Assembly (NCBI GenBank): GCA_016186625.1
Contig: JACPLG010000015.1
Location: 1-19,763 of the forward strand
Length of the DNA: 19,763 bases
Origin: Candidatus Levyibacteriota bacterium
GTDB lineage: Bacteria; Patescibacteria; Microgenomatia; Levybacterales; UBA12049
Direction of reading: 5' to 3'
Numbering within the stretch: position 1 is the stretch's first letter; every line of letters starts with the position of its first letter. A program made the position numbers and the translations under genes. Shown piece after piece: positions 14,296 through 19,763 of the stretch. The notes below the pieces were generated by a model that was not told the origin of the DNA, ran no database searches, and worked only from the letters and a program-made list of their open reading frames with translations.

Positions 14296-15623
14296 TGGAT
14301 AAGTTTATTATAAATGGAGGAAAAAGGCTGTTCGGAAAAGCAAGCGTATCTGGCGCTAAAAACGTGGCGCTGAAGGCTATTGTTGCAGCGTGTTTGACTA
14401 ATGAGGAAGTAACTATTGAAAATGTCCCGTTAATTTCTGATGTCTTTGTAATGCTTGAAATTGTTAAGGAGTTGGGCGGAGAAGCTAGAGTCTTAGATCA
14501 TAAGGTCACCATCAAAATGTCCGATTTCAAAGTTTCGAAAATAGATCTTGAGAGGGGAGCGGAGGTAAGAACTTCTGTCATGTTTCTTGCTCCACTTCTT
14601 GCGCGCAAAAATGAGGCAATTGTTCCCAATCCTGGAGGATGCCGTCTTGGAGCAAGACCGATTGACAGAACTATTGACGGACTGCGAAGTCTTGGTGCTG
14701 ACATTAAATATATTAGCGAAGATGGCTATTTCCACGCAAAAACAGATGGTTTAAAGGGGGCAACTTACAAATTTGATAAAAATACACACACAGGAACGGA
14801 GACACTGCTTATTGCAGCATCACTTTCGGCAGGAAAAACAATTCTTAAGAATGCAGCACAGGAGCCGGAGATTGATGAGCTTATTTCTCTTCTTAATAAA
14901 ATGGGAGCAAAAATCAAACGCCCAGAGCCAAGAACAATTGAAATTGATGGTGTTGGGAGGCTCTATGGAACCGACTTTACCATTGCACCCGACCGAAACG
15001 AGGTAGTAACTCTGGCTATTGCCTCAATTATTACAAAAGGAGACATTTTTATTGAGGATGTTAGAAGAGAAGGACTTGAGGCGTTTCTGGAGAAATTAGA
15101 GGAAGCAGGGGCGGGAGTAGAAACAACAAAAGAAGGAATAAGATTTTTTTATAAAGAGAGCCTGCGAGCAGTTGATGTAACCACTTCTCCCTACCCAGGT
15201 TTTATGACTGATTGGCAGGCTCCATGGGCAGTTCTTATGACACAAGCCGCTGGAAGCTCCATCATTCATGAAACAGTATTTGAAAATAAATTAAGCTATA
15301 TTCAGGATCTTAAAAAAATGGGTGCAAAAATGAGGCTTTTTAATCCAAAAGTTTCAAACCCTGAGGAAGTCTATAATTTTAATCTATCAGACGATCAACC
15401 TAAGTACTTCCACGCGGTGAAAATAAAAGGGGCGAGCTCACTTCATAATGCAGTTCTTACTATGCAAAACATAAGAGCAGGTGCTGCTGTTGTTATTGCA
15501 GCACTCGCAGCTCGGGGAGAAAGTGTCATTCTTGAGGTTCATCATTTGGATAGAGGTTATGAGAGGCTTGAAGAGCGCTTGAATAGTCTCGGCGCAAATA
15601 TTACTAGGGAAAATGAAAACTAG
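14295..15623 (+). CDS. murA: UDP-N-acetylglucosamine 1-carboxyvinyltransferase MurA
   Basis: A 442-aa enzyme that transfers enolpyruvate from PEP to UDP-GlcNAc, the first committed step of peptidoglycan synthesis. Key residues are present: K22-N23 in SGAKNVALK, the catalytic cysteine C116 in PNPGGCRLGARPID (111-124), which is the residue targeted by fosfomycin, and TDWQAPWAVL with the catalytic Asp region (Y-P-G-F-M-T-D). A small stretch before the last repeat (EVYNFNLSDDQPKYFHAVKI) is longer and less conserved than I expect. Length is slightly above the usual 420 aa. The ATG has AAAGGAG four bases upstream. It overlaps the GlmU-type gene by 11 bases, so the product of that gene, UDP-GlcNAc, is made beside its first consumer. 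Confidence 0.95.
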   Translation: MDKFIINGGKRLFGKASVSGAKNVALKAIVAACLTNEEVTIENVPLISDVFVMLEIVKELGGEARVLDHKVTIKMSDFKVSKIDLERGAEVRTSVMFLAPLLARKNEAIVPNPGGCRLGARPIDRTIDGLRSLGADIKYISEDGYFHAKTDGLKGATYKFDKNTHTGTETLLIAASLSAGKTILKNAAQEPEIDELISLLNKMGAKIKRPEPRTIEIDGVGRLYGTDFTIAPDRNEVVTLAIASIITKGDIFIEDVRREGLEAFLEKLEEAGAGVETTKEGIRFFYKESLRAVDVTTSPYPGFMTDWQAPWAVLMTQAAGSSIIHETVFENKLSYIQDLKKMGAKMRLFNPKVSNPEEVYNFNLSDDQPKYFHAVKIKGASSLHNAVLTMQNIRAGAAVVIAALAARGESVILEVHHLDRGYERLEERLNSLGANITRENEN

Positions 15624-16359
15624 TTTAGCAGGAATAGTTCTGGCTGCGGGAAAAGGGAAGAGGATGGAGTTGGGAAATTTAAATAAGGTAACTCTTCTTC
15701 TTGGAGGAAAGTCAATGGTTGTCCACGGAGTTGATCTTCTTAAAAAGCTTAAGATCTCACCAATTATTATAGTAGTAGGCTTTGCCAAAGAATCGGTTAA
15801 AAAACTTTTTCCAGAAGGAGTAATTTTTGCGCAGCAGCGGAAAAGACTGGGAACTGCTCATGCAGTTAAAACCGCTCTGCCGTCTCTTGCGCAATCAACA
15901 ACAGATGTTTTGGTTATTCAAGGAGATGACTCTGCATTTTATAGAGAGGTGACACTTAGAGATTTAATTAAACTCCACAAAGAAAACAAAAACTCCTTGA
16001 CTTTTTTAACAATTGATGTTTCAAATCCCCAAGGACTGGGAAGGATAATCAGAGATAAAAACGGGCAAGTTATAAAGATCGTTGAAGAAAAAGACGTAAC
16101 GCAGGAACAGCGAAAAATGAAGGAAATTAACCCCGCTTGCTATGTTTTCAACCTATCTTTTCTTAAAAAATATCTACCAAAGGTTGCCAAAAGCCCGATT
16201 TCAGGCGAATATTATTTGGTGAGCCTAGTTGAGCTGGCTATTAGAAATAAAGAGAAAATGGGAGTTGTTAAAGGTGGCAAAATGATGTGGCGAGGAGTAA
16301 ATACAAAAGAGGAATTAGAGGAGGCCCAAAGACTATACTCCCAGAAAATTAAAGAATAG
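15613..16359 (+). CDS. Stand-alone GlmU-type uridylyltransferase (UDP-GlcNAc pyrophosphorylase domain)
   Basis: A 248-aa nucleotidyltransferase. The expected reaction is UTP + GlcNAc-1-phosphate to UDP-GlcNAc. Motifs follow the GlmU N-domain: LAAGKGKRM (10-18, nucleotide loop), QQRKRLGTAHAV (about 74-85), QGDDS (metal-site Asp; GlmU usually has G-D-x-P-L), GLGRIIRD, IVEEKDVTQEQRKMKEINPACYVF (about 156-179) with the conserved Glu-Lys-Asp and Asn. The left-handed beta-helix acetyltransferase half of GlmU is absent, so acetylation must be done by another protein or the substrate differs. Overlap with murA by 11 bases supports a role in UDP-GlcNAc supply. The TAG stop forms the first three bases of the hairpin at the left end of transposase element 2. 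Confidence 0.85.
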   Translation: MKTSLAGIVLAAGKGKRMELGNLNKVTLLLGGKSMVVHGVDLLKKLKISPIIIVVGFAKESVKKLFPEGVIFAQQRKRLGTAHAVKTALPSLAQSTTDVLVIQGDDSAFYREVTLRDLIKLHKENKNSLTFLTIDVSNPQGLGRIIRDKNGQVIKIVEEKDVTQEQRKMKEINPACYVFNLSFLKKYLPKVAKSPISGEYYLVSLVELAIRNKEKMGVVKGGKMMWRGVNTKEELEEAQRLYSQKIKE

Positions 16360-16387
16360 CCTTCCAAGGTCTCTCCTTGTTAAGCTA
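16357..16387. repeat. Terminal hairpin of transposase element 2 (left end)
   Basis: TAGCCTTCCAAGG pairs imperfectly (10 of 13) with CCTTGTTAAGCTA around a TCTCT loop. It shares the AAGGTCTC core with element 1 hairpins, starts with the TAG stop of the upstream gene and holds the TTGTTA -35 box of the transposase. Confidence 0.75.
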
Positions 16388-16405
16388 TTTAGCATGTGAT
16401 ATGGT
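16377..16405 (+). promoter_or_regulatory. Promoter of transposase 2, -35 box inside the end hairpin
   Basis: -35 TTGTTA (16377-16382), 17-base spacer, -10 TATGGT (16400-16405), then 8 bases to ATG 16414. Boxes are weak (4 of 6 each), but the same layout relative to hairpin and start codon is seen in element 1. Confidence 0.45.
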
Positions 16406-16413
16406 ATTTGTTA

Positions 16414-17103
16414 ATGCCAGCAAAAAACTCATTAAAACAATATTTGGAAAAAGGCTATTACCACATTTATAACCGAGGGGTGGAAAAGAGAAAAATATTT
16501 TTAGATAAGCAGGATTATTCTGTTCTTCTCTCTTATCTTAAAGAGTATTTACTCCCAAAAAACGAGAAGGAACTTAAAGAAAGACTTTCTAACCCAACAA
16601 TTACTTCAATAGAAAGGGATAATATTTTAAAGACTCTTCGGTTAAACAACTTTTCAAGCGAAATTACACTACTAGCATTTTGCCTGATGCCAAACCATTT
16701 CCATTTCTTCATTAAACAGAAAAACCCAAATGCAATTGATAAATTCATGAGATCCTTATGCACAAGATATAGCATGTTTTTTAATAAGAAGTATAAGAGG
16801 GTTGGATCTTTATATCAAGGAGTTTACAAAGCTGTTTTGATAAATAGCGAATCGCAGTTTTTACATCTCTCTAAATATATTCACAAACAAGCTTTAGCTT
16901 TCCAAGGATTCTCCTTGGAAAGCTACGCAGGGCAGCCGTCGTCTTACTTGGAATATATCGGAAAAGGGGAAACCGAGTGGGTAAAGCCTGAGGAAATACT
17001 TTCCTACTTTTCTAAGAATAATTCTTCTCTTTCATACGAGGCATTTGTAAAAGAAGATGATGATTACGAGATTCTTCAAAATTTGACCCTTGAAGAAATT
17101 TAG
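16414..17103 (+). CDS. Y1/HUH transposase, IS200-like, REP-associated (RAYT) type, copy 2
   Basis: A 229-aa paralogue of the transposase at 1041-1721, alike over its whole length. The HUH motif is PNHFHFF (H95, H97) and the likely nucleophile is Y119 in TRYSMFF; position 122 is Phe here. The start is placed at ATG 16414 because this gives the same MPAKN start as copy 1; the GTG at 16396 would add six residues with no counterpart. Residues 161-170 (LAFQGFSLES) are encoded by a perfect 29-base hairpin at the same codon as the hairpin in copy 1. The TAG stop is the first three bases of the right-end hairpin. The frame is intact, so it may be active. Expected role: single-strand cutting and joining at the flanking hairpins. 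Confidence 0.9.
   Translation: MPAKNSLKQYLEKGYYHIYNRGVEKRKIFLDKQDYSVLLSYLKEYLLPKNEKELKERLSNPTITSIERDNILKTLRLNNFSSEITLLAFCLMPNHFHFFIKQKNPNAIDKFMRSLCTRYSMFFNKKYKRVGSLYQGVYKAVLINSESQFLHLSKYIHKQALAFQGFSLESYAGQPSSYLEYIGKGETEWVKPEEILSYFSKNNSSLSYEAFVKEDDDYEILQNLTLEEI
16896..16924. repeat. In-frame internal copy of the element 2 hairpin
   Basis: A perfect inverted repeat with 13-base arms AGCTTTCCAAGGA and TCCTTGGAAAGCT around a TTC loop. It encodes transposase residues about 161-170 and shares the TTCCAAGG word with the left-end hairpin. Confidence 0.85.
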
Positions 17104-17131
17104 CCTTCCAGGGTCTCTCCTTGTAAGGATA
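17101..17131. repeat. Terminal hairpin of transposase element 2 (right end)
   Basis: TAGCCTTCCAGGG pairs imperfectly (10 of 13) with CCTTGTAAGGATA. It keeps the GGTCTC core and begins with the TAG stop of the transposase. The 83 bases from here to the next gene hold only that gene's promoter. Confidence 0.7.
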
Positions 17132-17175
17132 GGTGTCCGCCGGGGGATTAAACTTGTTATTGTGCGACTATAGGC

Positions 17176-17203
17176 TTGACATCTTCTGAAAAAGGAGTAT
17201 AAT
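17176..17203 (+). promoter_or_regulatory. Consensus promoter of the EF-hand protein gene
   Basis: TTGACA (17176-17181), 16-base spacer and TATAAT (17198-17203); both boxes are perfect. The ATG follows 11 bases after the -10 box, so the leader is at most a few bases. It is the best promoter in the window, which suggests strong expression. Confidence 0.8.
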
Positions 17204-17214
17204 CGCGGTGTTAT

Positions 17215-18177
17215 ATGTCTAATCATGAATTGGCACCAAGACCTGTTTATGAAACAGGTGCAAATACACGTATCCCTTTTCCTGTTGAAAAACAAGAAAA
17301 TTTATCAAGTGACTTAATAGATACAGGAAGATTTAATCCAAGAAGAGCAGGCGTAGCTACTGCTCTAGCCCTAGCAACAGCAATTGGAACATTTCCTGCT
17401 GTTTTGGCTCAAGATAATCCAGATCAAAATCCTGAATCAATAACTTTCAATTTAGATCTAGATGGAGATGGTACAGTTGACCTTGGTGAATTTGTATCCC
17501 CATATTTAAGAAGGTTTAGGTCTATTGCAGAACAAATTCAATCTGCGGTTGCAAAGGCAGAAGCTTCTGGGGCTTTAAATCAAAATCAAGAAAATATAAA
17601 AAACCCAGAAGAGCAAGCTTTAACGGAAACACAAGACTCTTCAGGTTTTTTACCATCATTTAATGAATCTACCAGAGAGTTGCAAAGACAAATTTTTAAT
17701 CAGGAGAATGATTCTATTAGAGCAGTAACGTTTGAACAACTACAAAGAGGGTTAATTAGATTTTATAGAATACATGGAGATTATATAGTTAATTTAGACA
17801 TTCCCGGATGGCCACTACTTACTAGAGGAGAGATAAATGGAGTACTTGCCAGAATGAAAAATGGCACATCATATTCAAGGCAATTAGCAAGTGAGGAACC
17901 TGATGAAAATAAGCGTCAAGCTATTATTGACGGCGCCCGTCTAGTAGCAGCGGAAGAAGCAATAACTGACTTATTATTTATACATGACGTTGCTACAAAT
18001 CCTAGGCTAAAAGCTGCCTCTGCCAGAGCTGCCGATCTGACTGCTGATTATATCCTAGGCTCTGTTGATACACACGGAAGCATACAGGATAAATCAGCTT
18101 GGATCGAAGGCGCTATAGACTACAATACAAGAAATTGGAGATATAAAGTAGCTTATGCCCCCGTTGATCGTAACTAA
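17215..18177 (+). CDS. Exported protein with an EF-hand calcium-binding loop, unknown function
   Basis: A 320-aa protein I do not recognise. The N-terminal 40 residues are polar; then RRAGVATALALATAIGTFPAVLAQDN (about 43-68) looks like a signal peptide or membrane anchor with a long N-region and a possible cleavage after AVLA-Q. A Tat route is conceivable from the RR but the motif is not canonical. Right after it is a textbook EF-hand loop, residues 81-92: D81, D83, D85, G86, V88, D89 and E92 fill the metal-ligand pattern. The rest is helical and Glu/Gln/Ala-rich (RSIAEQIQSAVAKAEASGAL) with no cysteine. A single EF-hand loop outside the cell may bind calcium for folding or adhesion. It has its own consensus promoter and no Shine-Dalgarno sequence. 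It lies directly beyond transposase element 2. Confidence 0.7.
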   Translation: MSNHELAPRPVYETGANTRIPFPVEKQENLSSDLIDTGRFNPRRAGVATALALATAIGTFPAVLAQDNPDQNPESITFNLDLDGDGTVDLGEFVSPYLRRFRSIAEQIQSAVAKAEASGALNQNQENIKNPEEQALTETQDSSGFLPSFNESTRELQRQIFNQENDSIRAVTFEQLQRGLIRFYRIHGDYIVNLDIPGWPLLTRGEINGVLARMKNGTSYSRQLASEEPDENKRQAIIDGARLVAAEEAITDLLFIHDVATNPRLKAASARAADLTADYILGSVDTHGSIQDKSAWIEGAIDYNTRNWRYKVAYAPVDRN

Positions 18178-18228
18178 TTCCCCTGCTGTATAGATTTACT
18201 ATTCAACCCCTGATACTCTACGTACTCG

Positions 18229-18257
18229 TTGACAGGTACATCCGCTTTTGCTACGCT
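18229..18257 (+). promoter_or_regulatory. Possible promoter before the next membrane-protein gene
   Basis: -35 TTGACA (18229-18234, perfect), 17-base spacer and a weak -10 TACGCT (18252-18257). The leader to ATG 18302 would be about 38 bases and contains no Shine-Dalgarno. The rest of the 124-base gap shows no clear structure. Confidence 0.35.
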
Positions 18258-18301
18258 CAAATTAACCACAACATTTACTAGAGATAGACTATGTATTTCA
18301 C

Positions 18302-19036
18302 ATGCAAATAATACAAAGTAACAATAATATTACACCTAAGCTCCCAAATAATCATAGAAAAATAATTCTTGTATTAATCATATTTATTATACTAGCAATT
18401 ATTGTTATATCTTCTTTACTAATTTTTAATAAAACTATTTTTGAAAAAGTGTCTGGCAATAAAACTGAAGCATTCATATCTGAAGTAGATTCTTTCATTC
18501 TAAAAAACACTAAAGTTAAAGAAACACCAGAGCAGGTGGAAAATACTTACAAAATAATAAGAGATCCAAATGCATCTAATCAAAGCAAATATGATGGTCT
18601 AGTCAATTTATCATTTTTATTTTCGACCCAGTACTCCCTAACTCAAGACCCAAAATATAGAGAGTTTTCAAAAAAAGTAATTGAAGGGTATGCAAAGAAA
18701 AACTTTCCGTCCTTATATCACACTAATAATTTCAATATTCCTTGCGCTGATCCTGTCTGCGGACAGGAGTTTACTTCTGAAATAAAAGAAATATTTAAAT
18801 TAATAAATGAAAGCGGTATGTCTGAGGCTTACAAAAATACAATAAGTTCTAATTTAAAAGTTGCAGGTCATATGCCTGATAGTGAAGTTGAGGAAATTGA
18901 AATTGTGTATTGGGTAATTTATGAAGATTTGATTTTTGCTTCAGATCCTATCGCATCTGAAGCAGCTGAATTCCTGAAAAATTATGCTAAATCAAAATAT
19001 AATATAGATCTTGATTTAGCTTCACGGAGTCTTTAA
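18302..19036 (+). CDS. Single-pass membrane protein of unknown function
   Basis: A 244-aa protein I do not recognise. A polar 19-residue N-terminus precedes one strongly hydrophobic segment (about 20-42, rich in Ile and Leu), followed by a helical domain of about 200 residues outside or, in the reverse orientation, inside. Two cysteines close together (PCADPVCGQ, about 141-149) may form a disulfide or bind metal. Segments such as YKIIRDPNASNQSKYDGLVNL and FLFSTQYSLTQDPKYREFSK hint at repeated helix pairs, but no domain is named. The base composition is more AT-rich than in the cell-wall genes. The next gene starts 16 bases after its stop, so the two are likely co-transcribed. Confidence 0.65.
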   Translation: MQIIQSNNNITPKLPNNHRKIILVLIIFIILAIIVISSLLIFNKTIFEKVSGNKTEAFISEVDSFILKNTKVKETPEQVENTYKIIRDPNASNQSKYDGLVNLSFLFSTQYSLTQDPKYREFSKKVIEGYAKKNFPSLYHTNNFNIPCADPVCGQEFTSEIKEIFKLINESGMSEAYKNTISSNLKVAGHMPDSEVEEIEIVYWVIYEDLIFASDPIASEAAEFLKNYAKSKYNIDLDLASRSL

Positions 19037-19052
19037 AAATAAAGATTGATTT

Positions 19053-19763
19053 ATGAATAAAATACGGATATACCTTACAACTTTCATCATTTTTTTTATA
19101 ACTTTATTTATTACCAGTCTTGTGTTTGCTAATTCAGCAAGAGCGGATGTAGTATATACAGGCTTTGGAAGCAATAATAGGTCAAATATAATATGGCAGG
19201 TAGGATTTAGACTAATAAGTAGTGGTGGTACAACTCATGCAACAATTCTAAGGCTTGTGGATCAAACTGGCATAATCTGCATTGAGCAAGATGGATCTTG
19301 TCGGAGCTATAACAGAACGAGACAATACCAATGGGGACCCTGTTCAGTCCCCGGTAGTCCTCCTTATAGAGTTCAATGGAGCACAGCTTGTATAGACCCT
19401 GATCCTAAAGCAGTTCAAGATTATTCAGGTGGAGGCGGAGCTGGTTGTTCATCATATGGTTCTTGGACAACTGGCGCACAAAACATTACTGCTACCACTA
19501 GTAATTCTCCATTTGACCAAAATAGCTATTCTGGAGGAACCATATATTTTCCGGGTTGGGGCAGCGGAACTTCAGGTTGTCCAAGATCTTGCGTAACCGA
19601 AACCTGTGCGGATAGAGGTTATCAGTGTGGGAGTTTTACTGATGGCTGTGGAAATGTTAGAAACTGCGGAAGTTGTCCGGGGACTCAGGTCTGTAGCAGT
19701 GGTCGGTGCGAACAGAATTATGGCTGTACAGACAATGGAGCGTGCGTAGAAAAACAGTGTCAG
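19053..19763 (+). CDS. Secreted cysteine-rich protein, 3' end beyond the window
   Basis: Open from ATG 19053 to the last base with no stop (237 codons seen). It starts with a signal peptide: MNKIR, a hydrophobic core (about 7-25) and a cleavage site after ANSARA (residue 31). The mature part is rich in Gly, Ser, Thr and Cys. Residues about 185-219 form a seven-cysteine unit, C-A-D-R-G-Y-Q-C-G...D-G-C-G-N...C-G-S-C-P...C...C, like the 'CG-DGCG-CG-CP' repeats of surface proteins in other bacteria. More units may follow, since another Cys-rich stretch begins at 225. The disulfide pattern points to an extracellular place. Function unknown; adhesion or a surface fibre is a guess. It follows the membrane-protein gene by 16 bases and has no clear Shine-Dalgarno sequence. 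Confidence 0.75.
   Translation, partial: MNKIRIYLTTFIIFFITLFITSLVFANSARADVVYTGFGSNNRSNIIWQVGFRLISSGGTTHATILRLVDQTGIICIEQDGSCRSYNRTRQYQWGPCSVPGSPPYRVQWSTACIDPDPKAVQDYSGGGGAGCSSYGSWTTGAQNITATTSNSPFDQNSYSGGTIYFPGWGSGTSGCPRSCVTETCADRGYQCGSFTDGCGNVRNCGSCPGTQVCSSGRCEQNYGCTDNGACVEKQCQ

Larger units (their letters stand above)
16357..17131. mobile_element. RAYT/IS200-like element 2
   Basis: A unit with hairpin repeats at both ends (16357-16387 and 17101-17131) and one transposase gene, built like element 1 but with diverged sequence. It lies exactly at the stop codon of the uridylyltransferase gene, at the boundary between the cell-wall cluster and the accessory genes. Ends are inferred from the hairpins. 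Confidence 0.65.

Noticed and set aside
16396..16413. GTG start at 16396 for transposase 2
   Set aside because: Adds MIWYLL, absent from the paralogue, and overlaps the -10 box; ATG 16414 aligns with the MPAKN start of copy 1.
1013..17131. Repeated 31-base hairpins as a CRISPR array
   Set aside because: Copies are tied to transposase ends and codon 161 of each ORF, not regularly spaced, and no spacers or cas genes are seen.
16533..17295. Two - strand open frames over transposase 2 and the next gene start
   Set aside because: They overlap a complete transposase with intact HUH motif and a consensus promoter on the + strand.

Overview
The window looks like a piece of an AT-rich Patescibacteria (CPR) genome, perhaps Microgenomates-like; this placement is inferred from gene content, not from a marker tree. 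Supporting signs are a large DUF4012 membrane protein, a short RecO, Mur ligases that lack the usual N-terminal domain, many small membrane proteins of unknown function, palindromic repeats inserted in and between genes, and several promoters whose -10 box lies only 6-8 bases from the start codon (apparent leaderless mRNAs). All genes except one transposase are on the + strand. No tRNA, rRNA or CRISPR array was seen.

Left part (1-4386): the 3' end of a mannose-1-phosphate guanylyltransferase gene and a sugar-phosphate transferase form the end of a surface-polysaccharide operon. A Y1/HUH (IS200-like, RAYT-type) transposase gene follows on the opposite strand, flanked by 31-base hairpins. After it come a DUF4012 protein and recO, two bases apart.

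Middle (4387-6818): a MITE-like inverted repeat, a dimeric-type glycyl-tRNA synthetase with a long insert between its two zinc-knuckle halves, and a small single-pass membrane protein. Both genes carry their own promoter placed for a leaderless transcript.

Division and cell-wall cluster (6743-16359): a five-unit 10-bp-spaced MraZ operator, then mraZ, rsmH, an ftsL-like gene, ftsI (class B PBP), murF, murE, murC, a 13-codon ORF, murA and a stand-alone GlmU-type uridylyltransferase. Most junctions overlap or lie within a few bases, so this is probably read as one or two long transcripts, with an extra promoter before murE. The products supply UDP-GlcNAc (GlmU domain), start UDP-MurNAc synthesis (MurA), add the stem peptide (MurC, MurE, MurF) and cross-link septal peptidoglycan (FtsI with FtsL). 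MurB, MurD, MraY, MurG, FtsW and FtsZ are not in the window, and murF precedes murE, the reverse of the usual order.

Right part (16357-19763): a second Y1 transposase element, paralogous to the first, sits exactly at the stop codon of the uridylyltransferase gene. Beyond it is an accessory stretch with three unknown exported or membrane proteins: one with an EF-hand loop, one single-pass protein, and a secreted cysteine-rich protein that runs off the window.

The most notable observation is the structure of the two transposase elements. Each has hairpins at both ends, an in-frame copy of the hairpin at the same codon of the transposase ORF, TAG stop codons supplied by the hairpins, and a promoter whose -35 box lies in the end hairpin.
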